This document shows, piece by piece, positions 16,426-27,444 of a DNA stretch of 64,000 nt; the stretch's first letter is position 1, and each line of letters opens with the position of its first letter. The notes under the pieces are model-generated. The model worked only from the letters and a program-made list of their open reading frames with translations, was not told where the DNA came from and searched no databases. The DNA comes from Telluria mixta. Lineage in GTDB: Bacteria > Pseudomonadota > Gammaproteobacteria > Burkholderiales > Burkholderiaceae_D. The position numbers and the translations under genes are program-made. Location of the stretch: NCBI RefSeq assembly GCF_029223865.1, contig NZ_CP119520.1, positions 1,798,001-1,862,000 of the forward strand, written 5' to 3'.

Positions 16426-17193
16426 ATGAACAAACTGATCAAGAGCGCTTTCCTGGCCACCAGCCTGGCCGTCAGCGCGCACGCAGCCGTGGCCGACGAC
16501 CTCGTCCGCGAAAACCGCAACGTGGATGCGAATGTATCGAAGGTGCGCCTGGGCGGCGTGATCCGCCTGAACCTGCACCAGGGAGCGACGCCGTCGCTGG
16601 TGGTGTCGGGCGACCGCCGCTACGTGACGAAAGTGACGACCACGCAGCGCGGCGACACGCTCGTGATCGATATGGAAAACAATACCCGCTTCGAAGGCAA
16701 CAGCAAGAACGAGCTGCGCGCCGATCTCACCGTGCCGAACCTGCGTGAATTCGTGTCGCAGGGAGTCGGCTCGAGCGAGGTCACCGGCTTCAGCGGCGAC
16801 AAGCTGAAGCTCGCGCTGGACGGCGCCGGCGCCGTGCGCTTCACGGGACAATACCGCGACGTCGACGCGCGCCTGGGCGGCGTCGGCGGCCTCACGCTGA
16901 ACCCCGGCCAGGCCGACCGCATCGAATTGCACCTGGGCGGCGCCGGCCATATCACCGTGGCCGGCCAGACCAAGGTCTTGCGCGCGCAACTGGGTGGCGT
17001 CGGTGGGCTCGACGCTCAACAATTACGCGCGGAAACCGTCGATCTGGACATGACCGGCCTCGGCGGCGCCAGCGTGTACGCGAAAACGGCAGCCAACGTC
17101 AATCTGAGCGGCATGGGCTCGGCCACCGTCTACGGCAAGCCGGCCACGCGCAACGCGACGACGAATGGCTTCGGTAAGGTGAGCTGGCAATAA
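16426..17193 (+). CDS. DUF2807 (head GIN domain) periplasmic protein
   Basis: 255 residues. Signal peptide to about residue 23 (SAHAAVADD). The rest is a right-handed beta-helix-like DUF2807 domain: repeated short strands with the recurrent pattern GVGG / GAGxV / GLGGASVYAKT / GMGSATVYG, ending in a GKVSWQ tail. Such proteins are secreted or periplasmic; the function is unknown. ATG 16426 has GGAGA about eight bases upstream; a longer in-frame extension overlaps the promoter dyad and is rejected. Confidence 0.85.
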   Translation: MNKLIKSAFLATSLAVSAHAAVADDLVRENRNVDANVSKVRLGGVIRLNLHQGATPSLVVSGDRRYVTKVTTTQRGDTLVIDMENNTRFEGNSKNELRADLTVPNLREFVSQGVGSSEVTGFSGDKLKLALDGAGAVRFTGQYRDVDARLGGVGGLTLNPGQADRIELHLGGAGHITVAGQTKVLRAQLGGVGGLDAQQLRAETVDLDMTGLGGASVYAKTAANVNLSGMGSATVYGKPATRNATTNGFGKVSWQ

Positions 17194-17222
17194 GTCAGCT
17201 CACGATAAGCAGCCGGAAAGAA

Positions 17223-17546
17223 TCAGCGGATGACCGTGTCGTTCTTGACGGACTTCACGCCGTTCACGCCACGCGCGATTTCCACGGCTTTCTGGGCGGA
17301 TTCGCGCGAATCGACGAAGCCGCTCAACTGCACCGTGCCCTTGAACGTTTCCACCTGCACCTGGGTCGCCTTGACCGTCGGATCGGCAGCGAAGGCCGCT
17401 TTCACCTTGCCGGTGATCACGGAATCGTCGATGTATTCGCCCGTACCTTCGCGGGTCGGCGTTGGCGCGCAGGCGGCGAGCGAGACCAGCAGCGAGGTCG
17501 CGAGAACTGACTGGGCAATGGCGGACTGAAAACGAGTGAGCTTCAT
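17223..17546 (-). CDS. BON-domain lipoprotein
   Basis: 107 residues. A lipoprotein signal with lipobox SLAAC (Cys26) is followed by one BON domain (about 38-105): DSVITGKVKAAFAADPTVKA, VQVETFKGTVQLSGFVDSRE, ARGVNGVKSVKNDTVI. BON proteins of the OsmY type bind membranes or phospholipid and are usually induced by osmotic or envelope stress. Its neighbours (DUF2807 protein, Tad locus) do not indicate a specific role. Confidence 0.88.
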   Translation of the reverse strand: MKLTRFQSAIAQSVLATSLLVSLAACAPTPTREGTGEYIDDSVITGKVKAAFAADPTVKATQVQVETFKGTVQLSGFVDSRESAQKAVEIARGVNGVKSVKNDTVIR

Positions 17547-17637
17547 GGCGATTCTCCCGAGTTATCAAGAATTTTATTATTCCGAATTTCGGTGGAGTCT
17601 GTCGCCCGCTACTGTTGTGAAAACGGCACTGCAACGT

Positions 17638-18732
17638 TCAAGGGGCATCAGCCCGGCCCGCCTGCGCCATGAGCGGACCCGACGGCGGTCTTTCGACGAT
17701 GCGCTGCAGCGGCAAATCGTGGCCGATGACGAGGCGCACGTCGGCGTGCCCGGCCATACCGACCTCGACCGGATCGCCGGTGCCGACCTGCCGGGCCAGG
17801 CGTTCCGCCGTCGTCCGGAAGGCTGACTGGTACTCGACGCGGGTCTGACGCACGTCGAATCGCTTTTCATTCATCAGTCGCACCACCTTCAGTCCCGGAT
17901 CGCGCAATTGTCGTGACACAAGGCGAGCCAACCCCTGGCGCCCATTGCCATTGCTGATCTCGAGCCTGGCGACCGCTTCCGGCACGAGCGGCTGGGCGGC
18001 CGCACCGTCGACAGGCGCGCCATGCAGCGCGGTGACTTTTGCCGGCATGCGGCGCAATTCGAGGATGCCGTCGTCCCTGCGGATCACTTCGACGGACACC
18101 CAGGCGTCATCGTCGGGGCGCCGGTCGGTCTTGACCGCCTGCTCGATGGCCGGCAGGCGCGTGCCGCCGTTCGCCGTCGCATAATCGGCGCGGAAGTCGT
18201 GCTCGCGCAAGGCCTCGGCCTGGCGCAGCATCTGCTGGCCGCGCTCTTCCCGACCCAGCTTGACCAGCGCCTCGCCCAGGTATTGCCAGGCGCGGTGGTT
18301 GAGCGGGTCGAGCAGGCAGGCTTTTTCGAGCGCGACCTGGCCCTCATCCAGGTCGCCACTGAGCAGGTACGCATAGCCCAGGTTGGAAAACAGGAAGGCG
18401 GATGCGGGGCCGGACGCCATGGTGACGTCACGCGTCAGATCGCGCCAGATCGGGATCGCGTGCGCGAAATCGCGCTGTTCGGCGTAGGCGATCGCCAGGC
18501 CGTTGCGCGCATTGACATGCGTGGCGTCGATGTGCAGCGCGGCCTGGTAGGCGGCGATCGCGTCGTCGTAGCGGCGCGCGAGGTACAGGTTGCGGCCGCG
18601 CAGATAACTGTCATCCGCCGCCGGGGGCGCGGACGTGCCGGCATTCGGCTGCAGCGATGGACTGCTGCAGGCCAGCAGCAGCACGCCGCTGCACAACAAT
18701 GGCAGGCTGTAGAGGCGGATACGCGCGCGCAT
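17638..18732 (-). CDS. tadD: Tad-locus TPR lipoprotein with LytR_C domain
   Basis: 364 residues. Lipoprotein signal with lipobox-like LLLAC (Cys22). Three TPR repeats (about 43-180; YLARRYDDAIAAYQAALHID, FSNLGYAYLLSGDLDEGQVA, AWQYLGEALVKLGREERGQQ) match TadD. The C-terminal part (about 255-345) resembles a LytR_C domain (LEISNGNGRQGLARLVSRQL, then a VRLMNEKRFDVRQTRVEY segment), an extension seen in some betaproteobacterial TadD proteins. TadD is thought to help outer-membrane secretin assembly. Last gene of the operon, 16 bases after tadC. Confidence 0.85.
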   Translation of the reverse strand: MRARIRLYSLPLLCSGVLLLACSSPSLQPNAGTSAPPAADDSYLRGRNLYLARRYDDAIAAYQAALHIDATHVNARNGLAIAYAEQRDFAHAIPIWRDLTRDVTMASGPASAFLFSNLGYAYLLSGDLDEGQVALEKACLLDPLNHRAWQYLGEALVKLGREERGQQMLRQAEALREHDFRADYATANGGTRLPAIEQAVKTDRRPDDDAWVSVEVIRRDDGILELRRMPAKVTALHGAPVDGAAAQPLVPEAVARLEISNGNGRQGLARLVSRQLRDPGLKVVRLMNEKRFDVRQTRVEYQSAFRTTAERLARQVGTGDPVEVGMAGHADVRLVIGHDLPLQRIVERPPSGPLMAQAGRADAP

Positions 18733-18748
18733 GACAATCTCCGTTCGT

Positions 18749-19690
18749 TCAGTGGGAACCGCCGAGGGTGCTACCGAAGAGCTTGGTGATCTGAATGCCG
18801 GCAGGCCCCAGCAGTACCATCAACAGGGTCGGGAAGATACAGAAGATGAGGGGAAACAACAGTTTCAGTCCGATCTTGGCGGCCGCCTCTTCCGCCACCA
18901 TACGGCGCTTGCCACGCAGCGTGTCCGAGTACACGCGCAAGGCGTCGCCGATGCTGGTGCCGAAGCGCTCGGACTGGATCAGCATGGCGACGAGCGAGTC
19001 GACGTCGTCCAGCCCCACGCGCAGCGCAAAATTGCGCAGCGCCTTTTCTTTGCTGAAGCCGGCACGCATCTCCATCAGCACCAGTTGCAATTCCTGGCCC
19101 AGCGTGACGCTCTTGATATGGATCTCGGTGGCGACCTTGACAAACGCACGCTCGAGGCTCAGGCCCGCCTCCACGCACACCGTGAGCAGGTCGAGCGCAT
19201 CGGGAACGTTTTCGAAGATGTCGCGCTTGCGGCGCTTGACGACGCGGTCGAGGATCATGTTCGGCAAGTAATAACCGCACGTTGCCGTGAGCAGCAGCAG
19301 GAACAGCATGCCGAGATCGGCGATGGCGGCGGGTACGAAGGCCAGCACGATGCCGACCAGTGCGGGCAGGCCCAGCGCGAGGGCCGTCTTCGATGCGAAG
19401 TACAGCGTCGGCGCCGCCGGGTTGCGCCAGCCGGCGTTCATGAAACGCGTGCGCAGCGCCGACTTTTCCCAGCCCTCGTCCGGCACCGACAGTTTGGTGA
19501 GCGGCTTGGCGGCGCGCGCCACGCGTTCGATCCAGCCGCTGCGCTCTGCCTGGGCCTGGTCGGCGCGGCCCATGAAGCTCGCCAGCCGGGCACGCAGCGC
19601 GGCCGGCGCGAACAGCACCGCCGCGAGCCATGCGAGGCAGCAGACGACCACGAAGACAATCAACAGGAACAGAAGCTGCGCGCGAGTCAT
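18749..19690 (-). CDS. tadC: Tad pilus inner-membrane platform protein TadC
   Basis: 313 residues. Type II secretion F domain (about 150-285) between transmembrane helices: one near the N-terminus, two in the middle, one at the C-terminus. The signature FENVPDALDLLTVCVEAGLS matches GspF-type proteins of Tad loci. It forms the inner-membrane platform with TadB and works with ATPase TadA to extrude Flp pilin. It lies between tadB (10 bases) and tadD (16 bases) in one operon. Confidence 0.92.
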   Translation of the reverse strand: MTRAQLLFLLIVFVVVCCLAWLAAVLFAPAALRARLASFMGRADQAQAERSGWIERVARAAKPLTKLSVPDEGWEKSALRTRFMNAGWRNPAAPTLYFASKTALALGLPALVGIVLAFVPAAIADLGMLFLLLLTATCGYYLPNMILDRVVKRRKRDIFENVPDALDLLTVCVEAGLSLERAFVKVATEIHIKSVTLGQELQLVLMEMRAGFSKEKALRNFALRVGLDDVDSLVAMLIQSERFGTSIGDALRVYSDTLRGKRRMVAEEAAAKIGLKLLFPLIFCIFPTLLMVLLGPAGIQITKLFGSTLGGSH

Positions 19691-19700
19691 CGATGTCTCC

Positions 19701-20678
19701 TCAGATGTGGATGCGGATCACCTTCTTCAGCCAGATCACACCGATGATGATCATGACCAGCGCCATCCAAAGCATTTTCACGCCCAGCGGATCGCTCCAC
19801 AGCACCATGACGTAAGTGGGATTCACCAGCAAAAGCATGGCCCCCACGGCGAACGGCAGCAGCCCGAGGATCCACGCCGACATCCTCCCTTCGGCCGACA
19901 GCACGCGCACCTGCGCCGCCAGCCGCAGCCGGCTACGGATGATGTGGCTGATGTTGCTGAGAATCTCGGCCAGGTTGCCGCCGGTCTCGCGCTGGATCAG
20001 GATCGCGATGACGAGGTAACGCAGGTCGGTCAGCGGAATACGCGCCGCCATGTTGTGCAGCGCTTCGCCCAGCGGGACGCCGTAGTTGATTTCCTCGCGC
20101 GCGATGCGGAACTCGCCGCTGAGCGGTTCCGGCAGCTCGTTGCCGACGATTTGCAGCACGTTCGAAAACGAGTGCCCCGCGCGCAGCGCACGCGCGATGA
20201 AGTCGGCGGCGTCGGGCAGTTGTTCCTCGATGCGCGCGAGGCGGCGCATGCGCGCGCGCCGCACCAGCAGCAGCGGCACATAGGCGCACAACAGCACGAT
20301 CCCGACGCGGACCGGCAGCGGCAGCGGCCACTGCAGCACGAGGTAGGCGGCCAACAGCATCGTCGCGACAGAGCACAGCAGGAAGCGCTCGACCGACCAC
20401 GCGATGCCGGACTGCACGAGGAGCCTGTCGAGGCGGTGCGCGAAACGGAAGCGCTGCAGCAGGCGGTCGACCAGGTCATGCCGGCCGAACCGGCGCGACT
20501 TCAGGATCGAAATGCGTTCGGCACTGCGGCCCTGGTTCCCCGACATCAGCTGCAGCCGGCGCGCGATCCGTTGAGCGCTGGCGCCGTGCGTGCTCACCCA
20601 CCATAGATAGACGCCTTCGATACCGAGGATAACGGCGGCGAACAGGAAGACGATGAATCCGTAGAAGAGGATGTCCAT
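19701..20678 (-). CDS. tadB: Tad pilus inner-membrane platform protein TadB
   Basis: 325 residues. The N-terminal transmembrane helix, central pair and C-terminal helices surround a T2SS F domain (about 155-285) with [20 protein letters not shown] and [19 protein letters not shown] motifs. Paralogue and partner of TadC. ATG 20678 lies 24 bases after the tadA stop. Confidence 0.92.
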   Translation of the reverse strand: MDILFYGFIVFLFAAVILGIEGVYLWWVSTHGASAQRIARRLQLMSGNQGRSAERISILKSRRFGRHDLVDRLLQRFRFAHRLDRLLVQSGIAWSVERFLLCSVATMLLAAYLVLQWPLPLPVRVGIVLLCAYVPLLLVRRARMRRLARIEEQLPDAADFIARALRAGHSFSNVLQIVGNELPEPLSGEFRIAREEINYGVPLGEALHNMAARIPLTDLRYLVIAILIQRETGGNLAEILSNISHIIRSRLRLAAQVRVLSAEGRMSAWILGLLPFAVGAMLLLVNPTYVMVLWSDPLGVKMLWMALVMIIIGVIWLKKVIRIHI

Positions 20679-20702
20679 GCGTGACTTTCGCGGCGATGCG
20701 GT

Positions 20703-22046
<1,344 letters not shown>

Positions 22047-22065
22047 GGACGGCTCCTTGAAAAAA

Positions 22066-23238
22066 TCAATCGTCTTCGCCACGCCCGAACAGGCGGTCGA
22101 ACAGACCCTTGGCCTCGGGAATGCGGCGTGCGGTCACCACTTCGACCAGGTCGGCCAGGCTGCGCGCAGCGGCGCTGCCCCGCGCCAGCTGCAGCACTGG
22201 AATGCCCTGGTTGACGGAATCGGTGACGGCGATGTAATCGTTGGGGACGGTGTGCAGCACTTCCGCGCCCAGCGCCGCGTGCAGGTCCGCCAGGCGCAGC
22301 TTGCCGCCCTTTTCGTAACGGTTGACGATCAGGCGGATGTGGTCGGTCACATAGCCGAGCGAGCGGAAGATGTCGAGCAGGCGCCGGGCGTCGCGAATGT
22401 CCGGCAGGGCCAGCTGCAGGACCGGGTAGATCGCATCGGTGGTGTCGAGCGCGCGCAGCGACACCGCGTCGATCTGGCGCCCGACGTCGAGCAGGATGTA
22501 GTCATAATGCTGGCGCGCGACGCGCAGGATCGTGTCGATGTGTTCGGGCTTGGCTTCGGTCGTCTGGCCCGGGTCGTCGGCGGCCGCAAGCACGCCGAAA
22601 CCGGGCGCCACGTGGACGAGGCACGATTCCAGAAACGGCCCGTCGATGCGCGCGATCTGCTGGCACACGTCGGACAGCGTCATGGCCGGCCTCTGGTCCG
22701 ACACGTACAGCGTGGCGTCGCCGAACTGGCGATGCAGGTCGATCAGCAGCACCTTCTTGTCCGCCAGGGTGGCCAGCGCGTAGCCGAAATTGGTGGAGAT
22801 GAAGGTAGCGCCGCTGCCGCCCTTGCAGGCGATGAAGGCAAGTATCTTCCCATCGCGCATCGCGGCCACGCCGGCGCTGGCTGCGATACGGTCGATCGCC
22901 TCGTGCAGCGCGCGGTGCACCAGCGGCAGTTGCAGGACTTCGCGCACGCCGGCGCGCATGGCGCGGATCAGGAGATCGGGGTGGTGATTGTCGGTCATCA
23001 GCATGAAATGCGCTGCCGAGTAGTGGCGGGTCAGGCGCTCCAGCAGGTCGCCGTCGGCGGCATCGGCATCGCTGATGTCGACGATGATCAGGCTCGGCGC
23101 ATCAGGCAGCGGACGTTCGAGCGCATCGCGCAGGCTGACACGGCTGGCGCCGACATTCAGCGGCGGCACGCGGGCGGCGCCTTGGGACGCGATCTCCGCG
23201 TAAAGCTGGGTGTCGCGGCTGATCAGGAGGGCTTTCAT
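22066..23238 (-). CDS. cpaE: Pilus localisation protein CpaE / TadZ
   Basis: 390 residues. The N-terminal receiver-like domain (about 1-125) lacks a classic phospho-acceptor pattern. A MinD/ParA-type ATPase follows (about 130-365) with deviant Walker A CKGGSGATF (138-146) and ILLDVGR as the Walker B region. TadZ/CpaE directs the Tad apparatus to the cell pole or a focal site. Start ATG 23238. It follows the small lipoprotein gene by 31 bases. Confidence 0.92.
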   Translation of the reverse strand: MKALLISRDTQLYAEIASQGAARVPPLNVGASRVSLRDALERPLPDAPSLIIVDISDADAADGDLLERLTRHYSAAHFMLMTDNHHPDLLIRAMRAGVREVLQLPLVHRALHEAIDRIAASAGVAAMRDGKILAFIACKGGSGATFISTNFGYALATLADKKVLLIDLHRQFGDATLYVSDQRPAMTLSDVCQQIARIDGPFLESCLVHVAPGFGVLAAADDPGQTTEAKPEHIDTILRVARQHYDYILLDVGRQIDAVSLRALDTTDAIYPVLQLALPDIRDARRLLDIFRSLGYVTDHIRLIVNRYEKGGKLRLADLHAALGAEVLHTVPNDYIAVTDSVNQGIPVLQLARGSAAARSLADLVEVVTARRIPEAKGLFDRLFGRGEDD

Positions 23239-23269
23239 CGTGGTCCTTGGGACGGCATTCGGAAAAGGG

Positions 23270-23548
23270 TCACTTGCTGCCCACGCCGCTGACGACCAGG
23301 GCCCTGATGGGTTTCTCCGGTTCCTTGAACGAATTCTCGTAGCGCTCGTGGGCGATGACGGCGGCGGCGCCTTCCATGCCGGCGGCGGGATTCGTATTGG
23401 CCGCGGCGGCCGGATCGAGTACCTGCGCCGCCACGTTGGCGCGCACGGCGGACCCGAACTGCTTGTCGAAACGCGGGGTCGCGCTGCATCCGTACAGCAG
23501 CATGCCCGCCAGCGCCACGCACGCCGTTCCCTTGCATCTGATGGCCAT
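23270..23548 (-). CDS. Small lipoprotein of the Tad operon
   Basis: 92 residues with a lipobox-like LLYGC (Cys21). The mature part is short: RFDKQFGSAVRANVAAQVLDP, then an Ala-rich loop, then a stretch ending in ALVVSGVGSK. No domain recognised with certainty. Small proteins in this position, between the secretin cpaC and cpaE, occur in betaproteobacterial Tad loci and could take the CpaD/TadD-like accessory role at the outer membrane. Tight packing within the operon supports a pilus role. Confidence 0.75.
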   Translation of the reverse strand: MAIRCKGTACVALAGMLLYGCSATPRFDKQFGSAVRANVAAQVLDPAAAANTNPAAGMEGAAAVIAHERYENSFKEPEKPIRALVVSGVGSK

Positions 23549-23557
23549 TGCTCTCTC

Positions 23558-25111
23558 CTATTTCAGTTCGAAACCGCCGGGGCTTTGCGCCGCAGGTGTC
23601 GCCGGCGCCGGCAGCGACACGACTGCTGTCGTCTCTTTCGGCGGCTTGCCTTCCAGGCGACCGCCCAGCATCACGCTCGCACGCGACGGCTCGCCCACCT
23701 TGTCGGTCGGGAGCTCGTAGCTGTTGCCGGACAGGGGCTTGACGAGGTGCGCGGTGATCACGAATACCAGTTCCGTGCGGTCCTGCTGATAATCCGCGCT
23801 GCGGAACAGGGCGCCCAGCACGGGCAGCTCGCCCAGCACCGGCAGCCCTTTCAGGTTGGCGACCAGGTTGCTCTTGATCAGGCCACCGATCGCGAAGCTC
23901 TGGCCGTCGTACAGCTGGACCGTGGTAGTGGCACGGCGCGTCGTCACGACCGGCAGGATGGCGGTGCCGTTGAAGCCGGTGGCCGACAGGCCGATACCCT
24001 CACGCGACAGCTCCGACACCTCGGGCGCGACGCGCAGGTTGATGCGCCCGCCGCCCAATACCGTCGGCGTGAAGCGCAGGCCGACGCCGAATTCCTTCTC
24101 TTCCAGCGTCACCCGGTTGTTATCCTGCGCGACCGGGATGTAGAACTTGCCGCCCACGAGGAACGTACCTTCCTGGCCGCTGATCGCCATCACGTTCGGC
24201 TCGGCCAGCACGCGCACCAGGCCATCCTGCTTCTCGGCTGCGGCGGTGAGGTTGCGGTCGGCACTCTTGCCCACCGAGAGCGCGCCATGCGCCGTCCCGG
24301 TAATGAAATTCGACAGCAGCATGGCGCCCCAGCTGCCGGAACTGAAGGTCCAGCGGGTACCGCCTTCCAGGCGGTCGAGCAGGCTCTTCGACACTTCGGC
24401 GATCTTGACTTCGAGCTGCACCTGTTGGGGGGCGCGCACGGACAGCATGTTGACAATCCGCGCCGCGGCCGCTGCCGCACCGCCCTGGTTCTGGCCTTCA
24501 TGCCGGCTCTGGCTCGTCGCGTCTTCCTTGTCGGGCACCGTCAGCGCGCGCAGCGGGCGCCGTACGTACGCAGTGGCCAGTTCGACGGCACGTGCGGCAG
24601 CGACGGTATCGCTCACGGTGCCGGTCAACACGAGGGCGTCGGATGCGGCCAGCACGTTGACCTCATGCTCGTCCGGCATGGCCGTGGCCAGCATCGCCTG
24701 CAGGGCCGCTGGGTCCATGGCCACGGTGATGTCGACCACACTGCACAGGCCGCTCTTGCCCTGGATGATCATGTTGGTCGTGCCTACGTCGACGCCGGCG
24801 ATGTACAGCGTGTCGGGCGCCACCATCAGGGCCTGCACGACGAGCGGGTTGCCGACGCTGCGGTGCTGGACCGGCTCGGGCAAACGCATCAGGCTGGACT
24901 TGCCGACCTGCAGGGCCAGCTGGGCCGGCTTCGCGGCCTCGCCTTTGCAGTTGGGTCCGGCCTCGGCACGCAGCGGCGTGGCGCCGGTCGGGTTGTCCAC
25001 GGGCTGGGCTTTCGATTTGGCGGCCGCGCCTGCGGGTCCGGTAGCCGCCAGCGCCAGGCCGGCGGCGAACAAGCAACGAAGCAGCGGTGATGGCGTCAAG
25101 CATCCGTTCAT
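23558..25111 (-). CDS. rcpA: Tad pilus secretin RcpA / CpaC
   Basis: 517 residues. Signal peptide (cleavage near residue 29, after PAGAA). N-terminal pilus/secretin domain with LQVGKSSLMRLPEPVQHRSV, then a BON-like segment (LAASDALVLTGTVSDTVAAA), then the secretin domain (about 250-470) with VQLEVKIAEVSKSLLDRLEG and ALFRSADYQQDRTELVFVIT near the end. Forms the outer-membrane pore. Start 25111 is chosen because the upstream in-frame extension overlaps cpaB and has no signal peptide. Confidence 0.93.
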   Translation of the reverse strand: MNGCLTPSPLLRCLFAAGLALAATGPAGAAAKSKAQPVDNPTGATPLRAEAGPNCKGEAAKPAQLALQVGKSSLMRLPEPVQHRSVGNPLVVQALMVAPDTLYIAGVDVGTTNMIIQGKSGLCSVVDITVAMDPAALQAMLATAMPDEHEVNVLAASDALVLTGTVSDTVAAARAVELATAYVRRPLRALTVPDKEDATSQSRHEGQNQGGAAAAAARIVNMLSVRAPQQVQLEVKIAEVSKSLLDRLEGGTRWTFSSGSWGAMLLSNFITGTAHGALSVGKSADRNLTAAAEKQDGLVRVLAEPNVMAISGQEGTFLVGGKFYIPVAQDNNRVTLEEKEFGVGLRFTPTVLGGGRINLRVAPEVSELSREGIGLSATGFNGTAILPVVTTRRATTTVQLYDGQSFAIGGLIKSNLVANLKGLPVLGELPVLGALFRSADYQQDRTELVFVITAHLVKPLSGNSYELPTDKVGEPSRASVMLGGRLEGKPPKETTAVVSLPAPATPAAQSPGGFELK

Positions 25112-25131
25112 GGCTTTACCCTGGATGAAGT

Positions 25132-25986
25132 TCAGAAGCACTCCTGCGACATGCGCAGGCCGTTGAGCACGGTGACACAATCACGCCGCACCGGCGCCGC
25201 CACCTTGACCACCACCGGCGCGGGACGCATGGCCGGGGCGGGCTTGGGCGCGGGCTTGCGCGGCGCGGGCGGCGGCGCCTCGGGCAGCAAGGTGAGCTTG
25301 GTCGCGCCTTCGGTGCTGGCCGCCTGCGGATCGACCTGGTTGCGCAGGGCCAGCGACAGCGTGCCCACGCTGCGCGCCAGGTCGAGCTTTTCGGCCTGCT
25401 CCGGCGTCACTTCCAGCGTGACCGCGTTGACGACCTTCGGCTTGGTCTCGTCGCGGTTGACTTCCTGGGCGATGGCCAGCACGAGGATCCGCTCCAGCAC
25501 GATCTTCGAGATGTTCTGCTGGCGGGCGTCGACACCGGGAGGCACGTCCTTCTGGGTACTGACGATGATGTCGACGTAGTTGCCCGGCAGCGCGAAGCCG
25601 GCCACGCCGATCACGTCGTTCACGCGCACCGTGATCGCGCGCTTGCCTTCCGTGATCAGCGCCGACAATCCGCCGAGCGTGCCGGCCGGCGCCAGCTTGG
25701 CCTCGCTGACCGGCTCACCCATCAGCAGGTTCGTCTTGAGAACGCGCCCGCCGAGTTTCTGCGGATCCGTGAAGGCGCCTTTCGGGACGCTGTCGGCAGG
25801 CCAGTCGGCCGGCTTGAACATCTCGGGCGCCAGGCGTTGGCCGAGGCTGATGTCGGTGGCGGCCACGAGGATGCGGCCGCTGCTGCTGCCCGGCTGCTTC
25901 AGCAGCCAGCGTGATGCGAACACGACAGCCGCGAATCCGAACAGGATCGCAACGGCCATGACGAGGATGGCACGCTTGTTCTTCAT
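25132..25986 (-). CDS. rcpC: Tad pilus assembly protein RcpC / CpaB
   Basis: 284 residues. One N-terminal transmembrane helix (about 6-26), a SAF domain (about 40-105; ILVAATDISLGQRLAPEM), then the RcpC region (ALPGNYVDIIVSTQKDV and VTLEVTPEQAEKLDLARSVG). A Pro/Ala-rich tail ends with three short Cys-containing segments (RRDCVTVL... ECF). The periplasmic part probably bridges the inner platform and the secretin. ATG 25986 overlaps the stop of the upstream ATPase gene (ATGA). Confidence 0.92.
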   Translation of the reverse strand: MKNKRAILVMAVAILFGFAAVVFASRWLLKQPGSSSGRILVAATDISLGQRLAPEMFKPADWPADSVPKGAFTDPQKLGGRVLKTNLLMGEPVSEAKLAPAGTLGGLSALITEGKRAITVRVNDVIGVAGFALPGNYVDIIVSTQKDVPPGVDARQQNISKIVLERILVLAIAQEVNRDETKPKVVNAVTLEVTPEQAEKLDLARSVGTLSLALRNQVDPQAASTEGATKLTLLPEAPPPAPRKPAPKPAPAMRPAPVVVKVAAPVRRDCVTVLNGLRMSQECF

Positions 25987-27350
25987 TTTTGAATCTCCGT
26001 CGCGCAAGCGATGAACATGCTGCGCCAGGCTTGCTCGACCGCCGCGATCGTGAGGCGCGGTTCGGTCCCGGCAAAGCCGGCGAAATCGGCGACACGGTCG
26101 AGCAGTTCGCCCGGATAGCAGGCCAGCAGCGCGCGCCCGGATTGCGGGTGCAGCCGCTCGATCAGGTGGTCGACCGCGGCATCCTCGACATCGATGCGGC
26201 GCAGCCGGCACTGGCGGCACAACAGGGCGCGGTAGGCGCCCGGCGACCACGCGCCGATGTCGGCCTTGTAGCCGATGCGGCGCAGCGCGGCGTCATCGAA
26301 TACGCTCGTCGGGGCCAGGTTGGTTGCGAACACCACGGCGGCATCGAACGGCACCAGTTCCGCCTGGCCGCCCTGCAGCGACAACTGGTCGGTTCCCGCG
26401 TCCAGCGGACCGATGAAGCGGTTCAGCAGCTCGGCCGCGGCGATGCGCTGGCGGCCGACGTCGTCGAGCACCAGCATCCCGTTGTTCGCCTGCAGGTGCG
26501 GCGGTGCATGGTACACGCCCTGCTCCGCGTCATAGCGCAGGTCGAGCATGTCGCGCCCCAGTTCGGCGCCGACGTGGACGAGCGGACGCTGGCACACGGT
26601 CCAGCGCGCATCGCAGCTGCGCCGTTCTTCCTGCTGGCGCGCGATCGGCGGCGGTGCCACGTGCACGGCGGGATCGTACAGGCGGATCACCTGGCGCCCG
26701 GCCATCAGCGCATACGGCACCGCGATGGGACCGGGCAGCAGGCGTCCGAGCTTGCGCGCCAGCGTCGTCTTGCCGCCGCCGGACGGTCCGTACAACAGCA
26801 GCGATCGGCGTGCGTACAGTGCCGCGCCCAGCACGTCGCGCGCGGCCTGCGACAGGCCCTCGTCGCCCAGCGCGCCCGCCAGTTGCGCGGGTGTGATGCG
26901 CTCGGCATCCGCGTGGCGCAACGCCTGGCGTTCAACCACGGCGCGATACGACGCGAGCGTGACAGGGGCCGGGCCGACATAGCCGCAGCGCGCCAGGGCG
27001 TCGACGGCGCTGCGCTGGCCGTGCGCGGTCAACTGGTACTGCATGTCGATGTCCGACTCGCCGCACCACGCCACTTCCACCTGCTGTTCCGCGATCAGCG
27101 GATTGAGGACCTCGCGCAGCACGCTGATCGACAGCCGCAGTTTGCCGGCCAGATGGGTCAACGGGGTCTTGCCGCCGGCCTGGATCGCCTTGAGCACCAG
27201 ATCCGTCACGAAGCGCGGTTCAAGTCCGGTATCGCGCACGGTTTTCGCCTGGCGCGGCAGGACTGGTGCGATCTCCGGACTGCCCGGCGACGCGGGCTGT
27301 ACGGCCCGCGATGCCGCCGCGGTAATGCCTGTCGATAGCGTTTCAAACAT
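25983..27350 (-). CDS. AAA ATPase with winged-helix N-terminus, Tad-locus
   Basis: 455 residues. The N-terminus (about 35-120) looks like a winged-helix DNA- or protein-binding module. An AAA-type domain follows (about 150-440) with Walker A GPSGGGKTT (188-196), Walker B LVLDDVGR (about 300) and a sensor-like VFATNLAP. No transmembrane segment. Proteins of this sort sit between cpaA and cpaB in several betaproteobacterial Tad loci and are annotated as ATPases with chaperone activity. Their step in pilus assembly is unknown; the tight ATGA overlap with cpaB supports a pilus role. Confidence 0.8.
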   Translation of the reverse strand: MFETLSTGITAAASRAVQPASPGSPEIAPVLPRQAKTVRDTGLEPRFVTDLVLKAIQAGGKTPLTHLAGKLRLSISVLREVLNPLIAEQQVEVAWCGESDIDMQYQLTAHGQRSAVDALARCGYVGPAPVTLASYRAVVERQALRHADAERITPAQLAGALGDEGLSQAARDVLGAALYARRSLLLYGPSGGGKTTLARKLGRLLPGPIAVPYALMAGRQVIRLYDPAVHVAPPPIARQQEERRSCDARWTVCQRPLVHVGAELGRDMLDLRYDAEQGVYHAPPHLQANNGMLVLDDVGRQRIAAAELLNRFIGPLDAGTDQLSLQGGQAELVPFDAAVVFATNLAPTSVFDDAALRRIGYKADIGAWSPGAYRALLCRQCRLRRIDVEDAAVDHLIERLHPQSGRALLACYPGELLDRVADFAGFAGTEPRLTIAAVEQAWRSMFIACATEIQK

Positions 27351-27444
27351 CGGAGTCCCCTTGCCTTGCTTGTTTTCCGAAACAGGTCAAAATCATTCTA
27401 ACTACCGGTCTTTTGGCCACCCTTGAGCTTTACCAAGAGCGGAC

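Noticed and set aside
17200..17634. 144-codon minus-strand frame overlapping the BON lipoprotein gene
   Set aside because: Out-of-frame with the BON protein, which has a lipobox and domain motifs; this frame has neither.
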